The position numbers and the translations under genes are program-made. Shown here piece after piece: positions 14,301 through 29,300 of a DNA stretch of 64,000 bases. Origin of the DNA: Rhea pennata (lineage: Eukaryota; Chordata; Aves; Rheiformes; Rheidae); assembly GCF_028389875.1 (NCBI RefSeq), contig NC_084666.1:30164308-30228307 (forward strand), read 5' to 3'. The notes beneath the pieces are model-generated. The model did no database searches and was not told where the DNA came from. It worked only from the letters and a program-made list of their open reading frames with translations. Every line of letters begins with the position of its first letter. The stretch's first letter is position 1.

Positions 14301-17300
14301 AGGGGAGAGGTTAGGGATAAACATGAGCTGTTTAATTAAAAGTGTGCAGCAACAAAATTTCTCCTTGTAGCAAGAATGCTAATCCATTGGGTGGTAAGAC
14401 AGGAGAATAAAACTCAGTGAACAGCTAAGAAACAAAGCCATAAATATCTAAGCCATGATATTACTAGAAGAGTTTTTAAGTGTAGACCCTCTTTAGAGCA
14501 CAATATGAACTGGATGATACTTTTTCAGTAGATCTCTCTGTTCAAAAGTAAATAGTAAAGTAATTCCCACTGGTATTGCCTTCTGCACCCACAGCCATTT
14601 CAGGTTTTGAACCATGAAATAGGAGGAATTGGGATGGGCTGGTTTGTCCAACTTCGCATGTTCGCCTCAGTTTTGAATGTGAATCCACAGACTTTTCCTC
14701 TTGTTGAACTTCTGGAGCTTTCAGTTCAAACAAACCTAAATAACTGTATTGAAGAGCCAGCTTTGACTGGGCATCCTGTCAAACCGCTCATGTTGCAAGC
14801 CAGCTCTGCGAGATTTTTCTCCCCATTAAAAGGATATTTCTCAAGCTATGGTTCATGGGCTGATTCCTGGAGGTCCAAGGAAAGTACACAACTTTCTGGC
14901 ACATACTCCAAGGCAGTGCAGTTTTACCATGGTCTTTGTTCAGGCTGAGTCATGATGATTCAATACAGAAACCTTTTAGAAAACAGTTTAAAAATATACA
15001 TTTATGTTTTCTCTAATAAAAGGTTTCTAAAAGAAGGTGCACTACCTTTAGTAACAATCAAGGAATTTTTTTTAATTAAAAGAAAATCTAGAATAGAGTA
15101 TAGCATCAGTTAACTGTTCCTACTCTTTAATGGCTAGAAATGGTAGGGAGTGTTGAACAGCTCTATGCTTGATTGTGTGCTGGTTTGTTTCAAATGAAGT
15201 GTGTAGTTCAAATATTATTTTTGGATAAAAGTTAGTTTTTCAGTTTCCTGTGCTTGCATTGTAGGAAAAAAAGAGTATTGGGAGCGGTGTGTGTTTTCTG
15301 CAAAAGCGTGAATGATTTATTTTGTGAGAGCAAATGTATTTTTATATATAAGATAGAGAGAGGGTGAGGTTGTGAGGGGGCTTTTTCCCAGTATTTTTAG
15401 GTCACTGCTAAGAAATTTTAATATAAAATTCAGCAATAGATTATAATTTAGTTGATTGTAAAAGGTTGATATTAATATATATAATACTCCTACTTGATAA
15501 GAAAAGGTTATAATTTTTGTTTAAAAAGATGATGTTCATACCCCAGATGAAAATGTATTAAATATATTCCAAACATTTTATTTTAAAGGAGGAAGAAAAC
15601 TATTTTGAAGACTTAATAAGTATTAATACTTTTTTTAAAGGGAGAAAAAGAGAAGATACTGATTTTCTTAAATATGTGAGGGTTTTTTTCATTATTGTCT
15701 TATTCTTTTCTCTAGAAGTATCCATCTTCCTTGATTTTGATGAAATATTTGTTTATAATCATAAATATTTAATTTAATGAGTTTCTTTCTGTCACATATT
15801 GCAGATTGTTGGTTAGATCAGTATGAAAAAGTTTCTTTTTTCTCTAGACTGTAAATTACTGAAGCTTTAAATGAATTTCATAGACTTGCCAATAAGTTTT
15901 TAAATGTAGAGACTTGAGACCTCTCAGTTGCTCAGTTTTCTTCTACCGTGGCTTTTATTTTATTGTGTTCATATCCTACTGACTTTCCAATCACCATAGT
16001 GTATTCTAGGCTAGGCAGCAAATAACCTTCAAACTCACCCCCTCACTCTCCCAAAAGAGCCCTAGAGTAACAACCCCAAACTTTCTTTAGTTCTCAGTTA
16101 TCCTTATGGAGCCTTTCACATCACTAGTAAGTGGAAACACTTTTTGTTTAATGGATTTACAGAAGGCGTATAATTCTGTAATATGTCAATTCAGGTGTTT
16201 GACAATAATATTTTATTATAAACATGATTGTACTAGTGTGGTGATATGGAACAACAAAGCAATGAGCTACACAAGGTAGTTTTTTAGAAGTATGTTAGTA
16301 CAACTTACTGCTATTATTTTTTTTTGTGTGTTATGGTTATACTTTTTCTTGGGAGTTGCTGCTTTTCTTTTATACCGTAAGGCTACCAGTTGAATGCAGG
16401 TGTTCCTAAATATGCGGTATGGTAACATATTAATCATCACAATATGCCATATATCCTAAATGTAGCATTTGTATTTGAGACTTTCTTAAGAAAAAATGAT
16501 TGAACTTCTCAACATTTCTTTAAAAAACACCTCACTATGCCCTTACAAGGTCAAAAACTGTGGATGAAGGAATCACAGACCTCTATGGACCTCATGATCT
16601 TTTGCTACTGCAATTTTTTTTTTTTTTTTTGTAGAAGGCAAGGGGGAAGGAAACTTCTGTTCAGCAAAGCAGCTATGATATGAACAAATAAGAGGAATTT
16701 TGTGGGGTCACACTCAAAAATTCATTGTTGTATTTATTTATTCTTTTAACTGCATTTCCAGGTCCTCCCATTATTCTATTGGCACTCGAGCTTTTTCCCA
16801 TGACAGTATTTTTATACCTGATGGGAGAACGGAGAGTGAACAGGCAATCCAAGCAATGTCACAGGAGAACATTCTAGGAAAAGTCAAAACTCTTCAGGTA
16901 AGAAATTATAAGTAATATGAATATTTAAGATATGGTGGTAAATGGGCTCTGGAGCTCTGGAATGTATTAAGCATGGATAAAGGGGGTTCTTTTTCAGTGA
17001 CCTTGGGCAATTTCTTAGCCATGCAAGTAATTCTGACAGTTTGCAGAAGGTCTAAGATTTGGTCTTGAAAGGTGCGGTGGTGATCCTGCGAGCAGATCTT
17101 TAGAAATGTTTGCAGCCTTGGGGTGGTCATTTGAGTTGAACTCATGGGTTTGGCATGTCCATCCTTACACCTGCAGATGTGATACTGAGTGAAAAGAGGA
17201 GAGTGGGCGCAGCATACAGTGTGAGACTTCCCTGTAGTGCAAATTTAATTATTTATATATTACTTCTTTTTTTCTCATTGCCTCTCCATAGTTCTCTATT

Positions 17301-20300
17301 GATTTTTTTGTTGTTGTTGCTTTGTCATTTAATTCACGCAAATTGCTTACAATTGATTTCTAAGTTTATCTTTTGTTCATAAAATCTACCAGGCACTTTG
17401 GTGGATGTTTTCCAAATTTATCTTCAGTTTCAGGATTTGAGTAAATCAGTAGAAATCAAACCTCCTCAGTGACCTGTCACTGTCCTTCCAACGGTCTTTA
17501 TGAAAGTCAGATATATTTATCTCTCCAAAGAAAACAATACATGAGTAACTTCATAAACAGTACATTTGGGTATATGCTGTTAAAATGTTTTACATGACCT
17601 GTTTTTCCTTCTTAAAAAGAGTTCAGAGGGACACCTCTTACATCTGCAGAACTTGCTGTCCAGGATGCTTTCTATTCTCTTTCTATTCTCATGAGGGAGC
17701 TTATGACTGTTCTCTTTTCCCTAACCATGATTTCTGCAACTGTACCCCGAGTTTTAGGACAACAAGATGCTGAAATCCTATTGCACATTCTTGGGTGGAC
17801 CTTAATATAGCTTAAATTTGGGTCCTAGAGGTGACCAATTATTAGGCTGTTACTACTATTTGAAGATTTTGTGCACTTACCAATTGTATTTTTATTTCCT
17901 CTCCCTCTAAGATAGTAGTACCACATCTTAAAGTTTTCTTTTGTACAAGTTTCTCTGTATGACCTTTATCACTGAACCTTTTAAGTTTCCTTATTTCTTT
18001 TTTCCCCTGGAAAGCTTTGGCTGTTGTACTGTATATTGTCAAAGCAAATGCTTGCTTTACTCTGGGGCTATTCCATAGAGTAGCTGAGCATCACAAATTG
18101 AAATGAATCTCTGTACTGTACCATTTTTTGTATTTGAAGTTGGGCCACACAGGCTTTGCATATCCTAAGAGCTTGGAATTATTATTCCTTTGGTTTATCT
18201 GTGACTCACTTAGGAAAGTGCCATTAAAATACTTGAACAAATTTCATGGTATTTTCCCTATTCAATAGCAACCAACAAATACTGACTGCCTGGTTCTTAC
18301 TTTCTAAGTGGATAATCTGCATCATTAGCAATGCACTCCATTGCATCTTCTTGAGATACCATGCAGAAGGTTTCTTCTGTCTTAGATATACTTAATGCAA
18401 ACATCGTGTTTCTGGATTTTTTTTTTCTTTCTCTGCATTTTCCCAGACTTTCCTAGAGCTTTTGCACACATCAGAAACCCCAGTAGGTTCAAAATCATGA
18501 CATAACCTTTTCAGTGTTGGTGATGTTTCCTATCCCTTTTCAGTATTCTCCCTTTACACAACATTCTTTCTACTGTAGTATTCTGAGAGAGCAGATTGTG
18601 TTTGCTACATGATTTTGCAATTACAAAAATTCTGATACAAGTTTCTCATATTGGAGAGTGGGTTTCTGCATGAAGTCCTTTTCTGCAATCTCACGCCTAT
18701 GGGAACCCTTCTACTTCTTCAAATTATGGAAAGAGGGGTGACAGTCATCTCTTCTAAAATGCCTTCTATTCCTTAAAACCATGTTTGAGGTCAGCTCCCA
18801 GTAAAGTCATAGGCCATTCCATCAACATTACTATGGTTTTGCCCAAACTTATACATCACATTGGATGCACAGCACTTTCAGTTTCAGTTTGCCTGACGAG
18901 ATGCTCCTCAGTAAAGAAGTGTTGCCAGGATTCAATGTCTTGGTCTGACTCTGAACTTTCTGTATTCCAGACAGAGATTAAAAGTACTATAGATTTTAAC
19001 TATTCTCAGGAATTGTTTTGGGGTGGTTTTGTAAAGCATTCTTGGAAAACTTGATTCTTTTTTTCTAAGAGGCAGCATGCTAACAAACCCAGCTGCTCAC
19101 ATTGGACATCAGACTGAAAGGATTTTGAAATTGGAATAGAAACACAAGCTGTTTAATACTGATAATGCCGGATCTCATTCTACTGACCACAAAAGTCATT
19201 TCCCATTCCCTTTCTCTTTTGGTAGCTTTGGAGTGTTGATGAACTGGCGATGAAATACTGTGTAATGGTGCAAAACTCTCTTTAAATGTGGGAGCCTGGG
19301 AAGTTGACCAGTGTATTTGCGGGCAGGGTTTCTTATTGTAGAAATTCTTTTTTTCCAATTCTGTGCTCAAGGTAAATCAGCTCTTCTGGAATAGTTCCTA
19401 TTACTTTTTACTGATTTTCAGATTGGCAGCATTCATCTTACCAGGTTTTCAGTAGATGGATTTGGTCATGTTCAAGGGCTTCTGTGTGTGCCAGAAGTCA
19501 GACTGAGAGAAAGCCCGACTTCTCTCTTAACCTCCTATGTGGCCTTTGCTTTGATGGATACATTTGATGGATAGTGTGGAGCTATCTCTGTGTTTGGACG
19601 TGGGCAGCAGCTTGTTGTCTGCCTCCTGCCTTCACTGAACCTGTCCTGCATCATCGGTCATCCGTGAGGCTGCAGCAGTCAGACCGAAGAAGTATTGCAG
19701 ATTGACCATGGCCTATGGCTTATTCCTTTTAGGAACTATTGGGCTACATATTTTAAGTTTGATGCGGCCACACAATTTAAAACAAACATATCTTCCACTC
19801 TCTAAATTTGTAAAACACCATTTATTACATAGTGATTAATTATGATAAGAGCCAAGTTCTTCATTAACATATTTTGGGCATCTAGGCTTCTTGGTCAAAT
19901 TTTAAAGGATCAATTTTTAAATTCAGATTTCTCTGTTTTGGACTGAAGAATGTTCCCAAGTTATTTATTCTTTCCCAAATGAATGATTGTTCAGTTTTTG
20001 ATTCTCTGTTTTTTGGGTTTTTTTAATCATTAACGTATCTTAGCTAATGGTTGAGCCAATGGTTACTCCTCTATGCATTTTTATTTCTGTATTCTACAAG
20101 CCATTCCCATTATTGCTTGTATTTAATATTGCCTAGATTTCAACAAAGCTATAGAGCAATTTATTAAACCTCAAAGCTATTTTTTTTTAACTCGATGTTC
20201 TCCAATTTGTAGAATTGGGAGTGAACTTTCACTGAATGATTGTCAGCCCAGCTTTCTTACAGTTCATTTCTTTGTTGACAATATTTTCTAGTGCCAGCGT

Positions 20301-23300
20301 AGCCTAATTGTTTTCTTCATATTCAATGTTTTTTTTTACTTTATGAACTAAATTTATCACTTGTAATTATTCTATCACTTCTCAGACAGAATCCTTTTTT
20401 TATATAATCCTATTAAATATATCAGTCTTGAAAATCAGCTTCTGTTTTCCTTACTAGTGTTTGCTTTGCTTTTGGCATAGTGGAAGGGGAGACTCAGGTG
20501 ACAAATTCCACGGCCCTTGTGAATGTCGTCAGGCTTTCCGGAAAGTCTTGCTCTTGACAGACAGATACCTATCATCTATTGCTACTTTTTATCCCGTAAT
20601 CTTCTTTTGCATCTAGATTTTCTGAATTTTTGCAGAGAATTACATATGTCTACAGATCCCCTGCCATTCTATATGCAGTTTGCTGCTTTCCCGTTCTTCT
20701 CCTTTGGACTCTCCCAAACTCTTTGTTGACGTAGAGTGGCCCAAACCAGGCATGCTGCTCCAGCAATAGAGTTGAATACTTCCCTCTTGTGTCTTATACC
20801 AACACCTATGGTAATACTTTTCAAGTAGTTTGACATTGTTATTTTATATCTGGTTTACTTTCTAAAGCCTCTGGATATACCAAAATAACTTTCCCACAGT
20901 AAGCTTTCCAGTTTATTCTGTCTCTTTGACTAAAGGAGGAATTGTCCATATGCCACGTTGTGCTTATTTAGATATACTGCAAATTTTCCTGTTTAGGCAA
21001 AGATGTGGAGCAGCTTCCAGCAAGAGAACAGCTATATACATTGTCTTTTCAGCCTGGAAAAGAAATGATAGGGAAGAGGATATATTAGTGGTGCAGGAAT
21101 GGAACTGGGAAGATGAATAGAGAACAATTATTCAGTCTTTCACAGTGTGAGAACTTAAGGACATCAACTGAAACTAGTAGCAAGTTCAACCCAAAATATA
21201 GAGATATTTCTTTATATAGCGCATGGTTGGACTGCAAAACTCACCGCCATTGAGCACTGCCGTGGTTTGAACATTTATAGGAGTTCAAAAAGCAATGAGG
21301 AAGATTTGTAAAAGTAAAGCCCCCAAATGACGATTGACTTCAAAAGTATGCCATGAATCACTAGAGAGTTTACAGATGAAGTCTGTAAACTGGACTAACC
21401 CTCTTCTCATACCTTCTCTAGGCACTTGTTTTTGGTCACTGTGAAAGATGGTATACAGGACCAAATGGAATTATAACAATATGTTTGTTCTTAGGACAAG
21501 TATTTATGATGCATTCATTATTTCACAATTATACATAACTTTATGACCGGAAAACAGAACTTAAGTTATTTATATATGTAGGCATTGCAAGCATACATGA
21601 GAAAATAAGTATTTGAGCTGAAGGCAAAAACATCACTAGCACTTCTTGCAAAGCTTGTTTGAATAGAATCAGCTGAAGTAGTACAAAACTACTATTTTGA
21701 TGATTTTGAACTGAACACAGTAAGTTCTTTTCCATTTTTGGATCCAATCCAGGCATGAAACTGTACGAATAATGTGGTTCCATGGATCTGAATCCAACAT
21801 GCCTGCAAGCAGGCATGTGCGCAGAAGAGGAGCCAAATCTGAGTGAAAGGGGAGACATATGGTCCAGTCTGGGCTTCTGCTGGTTAATACGGAAAGTTTG
21901 TTCTGTGGCATTTCCTATGCAAATACAAAGAGGGGTTTGAGGAGTCTAAGGGTTTTAATTTGCTGCAGGTGCCAACTAACACAGAGCAGTTTAACCTAGG
22001 AGTTTTATTTCTGAAGTTATTAATAGTAACCTGGTGTAAAGATGTTAGTTAAATAGTATAATGATCTAGCAAATTATTTTGCGTCAAATAAAAGTGCATC
22101 TGTGTCGTTGTCCAATAACTGAGAAAGATTTAGATTAGTGACATTCGAGTCGCTAATCTAAGTGCAAACTTTTTAATTTTTTTTCTAAATTTCTAGTATT
22201 TCTTTGCCTTTATTAGATAAATGCATTACTTACAGTTACAGCACAATTGTGATGTTACTCTTACCAGTATATCTGCTGCCCGTCTTCCCAAAGACCAAAC
22301 CTATGTCTGAAAATCACTTACTGACCAAATCATGAAAAACATCTCAAGCACCACATCACAAAAAAAAAAGTGAAATTTGGAACTAAACTGAGATACGAAA
22401 TCAGGGCCATCCGCCAAAGAAAATCCCAATAATAATCCTTTGGGTGTAGCTCCAGTATGTACTTTCCTTTTATCTACCCTAACAACTGGGGTATAAAGGG
22501 ATCTAAGATGCAAGAGCACTTGAGCTTAAATAGCCTTCTGCCTTTGCATAAAGGTGTGTGTGCCTGCACAGTGCACCTCCTGCTCTCAGGGAATATTCAG
22601 GATTTATAGTTTTGTGGTCAGAAATATATATCTAACTGAAAATTCTGAAGAATTTGAAACTTCTTAATGGCCTTGCAGCTTGATTTGATGTTTCTGTCCA
22701 TTTTGTGATTGGATATTGTTTCTTAAAATATCTGTATTTTCAAGCAAAACTTCTGTGCCTCTTATTCTTTCAGGGATACATTTTTGGGGTTTTTATGACT
22801 TAATTGCTAGTGAATATTTACTATATTTTTTTTTGGAGAGAGAGCAATTGCATTATACTTTTAGTAAAAGGACATTTTTAGAAAGATCAAAGCAGGTTTT
22901 AAACTATTTGAAAATAATCAGAATGAATTTGCTCTGTGGTAACAATAAGCTAGTTGAGATTTTTACATTTAGTATTCAGCATCAGCTTTGGAGATTAAAA
23001 TGCACTGAAAGAAATTGACTGGAAATTAATGACTGTGTTAATAGAGTTTATTTAATCAAGATAAATGTGTTCAAAAATACCAGTAATAAATACAGAAAGG
23101 AGCCTTTTGTACAGTAAGGAATGTGAGAGTTTGTAGATTTTCTTTCTCAATCTTCAAACTAATTTATGCGAGTCTGAGTAAATAAATCTTTAATGTTTAA
23201 AAAGATTTTGAAGACTCCATATAGTCCAGAAATATTTCAAATATTCTATTTCCTGGAAATATCAGGAAAATAACATTTTAAACTTGTGTGTATACAAATG

Positions 23301-26300
23301 ACATTTTTACAGCATGAGCCTCAAGCATGCTAGATCACAATTAGAAAAGCTGCTCTTTTTAACTCACATGCTATTCTGTACAGTAGCTCCATTCACCCAC
23401 AACTCACCATTCACTGCATGTACAATAGAATATCAGAAAATCAAGCAAACAACCATCCCTTCCTCCAAAATACATTTCAAGTAGTGTATACATACGTAAA
23501 TACATATACACATGTTCTTGCTAAAAAACCGACACTGAAATCCTTAGTCTTTTTGTGTAGTTGCTCGGCTAATTTGGACAGTTCCAGTTTTCTGCCTGGA
23601 AGAACTACTTGCCTAGGAATGTGACTCTAGGATGAAGAAAGGAGTGACCTCAAATCAAAAAAAACCCACCTTATTAAGAGGTTGTTTTAAAATTAGTTTC
23701 TCCTGTTATCAGAGGAGCTACAGGAATTAGCAGCTTGCAGAATTACTGCCTTTACAATACCTACTACAGACTTGTTTACTGTCTTGAACTCCTGTTTACA
23801 CAGTGGAAACAGGTAAGATTTCAAATTTGAGAGTTATACTAATAGCACTAAAGCCTGGAAGGACTTGTTGAAACTCTTGCCTTTGGGCTATAGGTTAACT
23901 GCCAGTATCTAGGCAGGAATAAGCCTGTGCTATTCAAAATCATCCAATTTGTCAAAATAGTGTATTAAATACTTTGTATTACTTACTGCCAGAATCCAGA
24001 TGGGTACTTGGGTGAGGAAACTGAGAAAAACTATCCCAATTTAATAACACAGTTATTGACTGTTATTGCATGTACTTTGTGTTAAAAGTTTGATACAGAG
24101 ACCTGGTAATGATTTGGGGATATTGTGGATAAACTTTAGATAAGGGTCTGGTCTGCTGTGCAGTGATGGCAACCAAGACTGATCTGACATGAATCCTTTT
24201 AGAGGTTTACCCACTGCTATCAAAAGGTATATTCCCTTGCCAGCCCCTCATGTTACTGATTCTAACCTACAGGAAAGAAAAAATGTCCTTATTTTACGTA
24301 ACAGCTACTGTCATCTTCTGCAGTTCTCAGAGGCAAAGTCTTGTCAGCGTCTGTTTATATAACCAACGTTCATATTGAACAAGTCACACAAGTGAATTCC
24401 TGCTGTGAATATTGTTGAGCTGGAGATGTTCACAGCAACAAAAGACAGAGATGGAAGATCTCCTTTGGAGAGTTTGCTGTCCTTTAGAAGGCTAGGGCAG
24501 GAAAAGAACTACTTGCTCCCCTCTCTCCAACTTAGAGTGATTTCTTGCAATATTTCAGGAAGAAAATCTATCACTAAATGTTCCTCACGCCTATCTATTT
24601 CATTTTCAAGAGAATTTCTTTTAACTGTTATGCTAAAAAGATGTTTACCCTCAAAAACTTTGTGGTATGTATCCCAGCATTACCCAAAGATGTAATTTCC
24701 TCAAATGACCTTACCTGATGGCAGATATTATATGCTGCTTATTTTACTCATCTCATCGTTGATGTAATTCAAGAGTACTTTCCTGTAGCCCTTAAGAGAT
24801 GATTACAAGGAAAATGTATGGCATGGAAGCTCTTTTATCCGTAGATCTCCTGGAACACCCATGAATAAACTTTCTTGTGCAAAAGTGGTGATGTGGCAGT
24901 GCACATGAGCATGATACAGTTTGTGTACAGTTTCTGTGAGATCAAGCATCTCAGAGAAGCTGGGTTTCCCCTCCTTTGAGAATTTGCCTCTTCTAAGGCA
25001 GTGTTATGTCAAAGCCTTAACATTTAAAACTTAGAAGTGCATCTCACTATAAGGATATTTTTAACAACTATGGCTGCATGGGATGCAGGGTTTGGGGGCT
25101 GTAGAAGAAAGAGGTTGCCTTTTGGCACAATTTTAGCTTATCATGGTAAAGTGGTGTCATGAATTTAATGCTTTGCTGCAATTGTAAGGCCTAGTAATGA
25201 GCTTTTATAAGCAAAGTCTTAACCTAGGAACATAGGGAGATTTGCAAAACAGGAAAAATGTTTCAAGAGTCACAGTAAGTTTGAAAAAAATGGCAACATT
25301 GAGATCGCAAGCTGATAATGCAAAATCACAGTTCAGGCTGTAATTCCTGACCTTGATGACATTGAGGAGAGAAAGAAGAGGGAGTGGCTACCGTGCTGCA
25401 GCAATGTGAGTCTTGACTTGGTTTTCTGTCCAGAGCCAGAAGTTGCCCTGAGTATTTGTATGTGGAGAAAGGGTGCACGCTAGACTTGGCTTATATTGCT
25501 CATAATATAAATACCTTTTTTTCTCCTCTTGTTTTTCAGCAACAGTTGGCCAAGAATATTAAATTTGGGCAGCCTCCACAAATGACAGTTTCTGTGAGGA
25601 CAATGGGGGAGGCAAATGCTAGTGTAGAAGAGGATGTATTGCTCAGTAGCCCTGTGGAGACTGAGACTCAGCAGGACACAGTGCTCTCAGACAGTGGTAA
25701 TAAAGTAAGCACTTTAAATCGACATATTCACAGCATCATAGTGGTACTGAAACAGTAAAGTTCACTGGGACATGGCAGATGTATCCAGTGAGGCATACCT
25801 CAGCTCATTGAGCTGTTTTATGTGAGTAGGATCTCGCAGCTCGGGCTTCTTGGGCTAGTGAGAAGTGTATGCACTCGGCGTCCTGAGCAGGGAGCTACAA
25901 AATCAGCAGTTTGAATGTCTGCTCTGAACTTCCAGCAAAGCAGACAATGCTCACAGCATAGCTGGAAAAGAGGAACTTATGTGAGACAGAAAATGTCTAT
26001 GGATTTCCTAACGTGGAAAGTTGTGTGCAGCACTGCATGGCAAAAATGAAAATTCTTTCACAATGAGAGAGACTGGAGCATAAATCAGTAAAATACTTGC
26101 TTTCAGGGCAAATATCCATTTTCTTATAGAACAGAAACTAAAGACAAACAGGGGAAAGAAATATTTTGATAACTATCCATGAATCCAAGTATCCAGTATA
26201 ATCCAGGTAATTATCCATTGATTTTGATGCCAGGAACTGTAGGCATTCAAATGCCTACAAGGGCTTGTTAAGATAATGTAGGAACACAGGTAGTGACGAC

Positions 26301-29300
26301 AGCTCTCTAGAAATCTCCTAATCTTGTCACTGATGGGAACCTAGGGGACAAAGTGAAACCCTTAACAGCTCAGAGGAAGCTTCCTGTGCCTGCAAATCTT
26401 TGCAGAAGGCATGCAACAACCCACTTGTGTGTATACAGGCAGTAAGATCAAGGAGGGACACAAGGACATGGGCCTCAGCTAGCTAATGAGTGCTAATGTG
26501 CAAGAGCTTGTATAGCTATGTGTTTTTCCATCTCCAAATCGCATGATTTCACAAGTCTTTTGAATATACTATGTATGTATGCTATGAAAGGCAGTGACAG
26601 CGAGCATCTTCTATTGCCTATGCCTACATTCAGCCAAACATGTAGCAGGGGGGTTTCTGTTTGAGGTGGCCCAAACTCTTCATCAGTCTTCAAAGGGCAG
26701 CTTAGCTTCTCTTACCGTTACCCCTTCCTTCAAGGCTGTGGTTGGATCTGTCAGAGAGTCAGGTTTTTGGATAGGAAATACACACACCTTCCTCTTCCTT
26801 TGCAGCCTGGAAGGTTACAAGTGAAGTCAATACGATGTACTACTTCTGCTTCACAAATAGTCTCCTGTGAAGCAATCACTTAAGGTGAAACAAGGGCATC
26901 CTGCATACATCAGAGCACAAGGAGACAGATTTGGCTGTATATCTTGGTACTGGGAGATGACTTCTTGTTTGGTACCAACATACATTTTTTGCAGACAGCT
27001 CTCTTGCTGGGTCCTGCTGAGTCCCTAGAAGATCACCTAGAGACCTCCAACTCAAAGGAAAATTAATTCAAGTACTAAAATTTAACAGAGTATCTTTATG
27101 TAATAATAATAAGAGAGAATCAATCCTTACTGTCTGCTCTATTAAATACTATCATTCTTTTAAAAACAAATTTAATGCTACTTTGCACAGAGTTTTCCAA
27201 ATATAGAGGGAGCAAGCATCCCTTGCTCCAAGTGTGTGGACAGAAACCCACAAACCAACTCTAAATGTCTAGAAACAGTAGGAACTTGGAGCACGTCCCT
27301 TTTCTCTGACTGAACACTACTCCCTGCCTGCTTGGCTGGAAACTTTCTGGTACATGGCAGTCAGCTTGCCTGGTTTCTGTTCATGTCTCTGCTGTTGGCC
27401 TTGTAACTCCTCTGGGTGTTTATCTGCATAGGTCCCTGTCTTCTGCTCGGAAGCTGGTGTGTCTAGCATGGCATAGTACTGTAGTGCTTCAAGCATTTTT
27501 CGTGTGTTGGTTTGTGACTTTTGATTTTCCTCAGTAACACGGATCAATGGCAAGGGTTCTGCGTTTTATTTACCCTGTGATTGTGAAGGTGACTTTTTAG
27601 GCTTTATACTAATAACCTGCTTAGAAGAAAAGTTTGTACTTTAACATGTGTGCACAGCACCTGGCATAATGGGATCCCAGCATTCATTAGGCTATGAAGT
27701 ACTACTGTGGTGTAATAAGTACGTTTCTAAATGTGATGAGTGCTGTGCCTTAAAATCCCCTCCTGAGAAATGGCTTTCAGAGGGAAGATAGCAGAGGAGT
27801 CCTTAGCTAGGATCTGATTTCTCTGCAGGGCCTAAGTGGGGATCCTGTTTGCCTTGTAAGAAAAGGAGTTGTCAAGAATCTCTAGTGGGACTTTGCAGCA
27901 GAGGTAATGCCTGACTAGGAAGAGACAAGGTTCTTAGTTTTCTTGGGACTAGATCAAGAGAAAAAAAAATTATGAAGAACTGCTTGAAACCCTACAAAGC
28001 TGTGCTTTTTTTCTTTTAATTTTGAGCCTTGTTATCTTGTTAAGAAAGTGTGTTTTGTCTCATATGGGGTCTTGTATCAGCAACTGCTTCTGTGTAGACA
28101 ATAGTGATTCAAAAAGCAACAAAGAGAAAATCATAATATTCAGAAACAAGAAGTTTTTATCCATCAATTTTGCTGTGACAGGAAATAGTGTAAAAAAAAA
28201 AACTAATAGGCCTTTTTCATATCTAAATTGCACGATTCCACAAGTTCTCTGAATCCTGTTTATTAGATCTTTTCTAATTCTAGCATTCTAATATCTAGCC
28301 ATGATAATCTTGTTTTCTAGTCAATTGACACTGCAGATTTGTTGAGGACTATGAATTTGCCTGGAACAGGACATGAAGTGGAAGAAAAGGTAACAAATCT
28401 TTTATACTTAGTTTGCACTGAATGCCTTTCTAATTTTAATTATTGGAAGTCTGACAGTCACTTTTTATTGTGATATTGATTTCACTGTTTCCTGTTCATC
28501 CAAAATTTTGTGAACATTGCTGTTTTGGAACTAGTAAATAAGCAGTAACTAAGATTGAGAAATCTGTTTCTATCTGAAGAGTTGATTGCAGAAAACTGAG
28601 CAGAGTATGATCTGTGCTGGTCTCACAGCATTCCTGCATTTGATTTATTAATCATAGAACCATAATTTTCATAAGTACTTCTAATACTTTGTTATGCCAA
28701 CATATATCCAGTAAGTGTATGCAAAAATATTCCATCAACTTTTATAGTGATTGGTTCCCCAATTAGCATATATTTAACCGCCAAAGATTACAGAGTTGTC
28801 TTGAAAACAATGTGTGTGATTTTTCTTTCCTTACAGAAGATATTTTCTACCTTCTGTTTTTATATCTTCTTTTTCCACTTGGCTTGTGTCAAATATAAGT
28901 GTAACGATGACAGTTCAGTGACTTACGGGAGAGTCAGGACTAGCAATAGCGCTGTGACAGCAGACTATTCTTCACAGGCCTAGACATAAAATTCTACTGT
29001 ATTTATTCATACAGGTAGTCTCACTAAATTACAATGTTTGTATCTGCAGTTTCGGAAGCCAAATACCTGCAGTGTGAAAGAAAGAGCACCAAAGTCAGGT
29101 GGTTTTGGTTTTTGTGGGGTTTTTTTTGGCTATTCTTTGGTGTTAGCTTGGACAACTCCACATGACTGTGTCCTGTAGGAGGAAGCCCTTCTGCCGGCAT
29201 TGTGCTGGCCTGAGATATCTGAGTCTTAGTCATCTCCCGTGTAGGCAGTGCAGTTCTGACTTAGCCTAGCCTGAAGTGGAGAGTCTAAATTTAGATTTAG

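Larger units (their letters stand above)
2221..16761 (+). other. CRACD: CRACD intron, 14.5 kb
   Basis: Begins GTAAGG and ends at TTTCCAG. It contains a CR1 3' fragment (about 3060-3329), a 20-A run (11973-11992), an AATAAATAAA motif near 12238, an inverted repeat (14968-15027) and a 17-T run (16614-16630). Short open frames occur (for example 9067-9489, 140 codons), but none has flanking splice signals plus a recognisable protein. No RNA gene was recognised. Confidence 0.8.
16898..25539 (+). other. CRACD: CRACD intron, 8.6 kb
   Basis: Begins GTAAGA and ends TTTTTCAG. No gene recognised. It contains two clean hairpins (21367-21391 and 22130-22161). The region about 18.3-20.9 kb has the texture of very old degraded repeat, and part of it (about 20730-20830) vaguely recalls antisense CR1, but I could not support a family call. 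Confidence 0.75.

Noticed and set aside
18300..20900. Suspected ancient LTR element or antisense CR1
   Set aside because: Only vague textual resemblance; no tail, terminal repeats or coding remnant could be defined.
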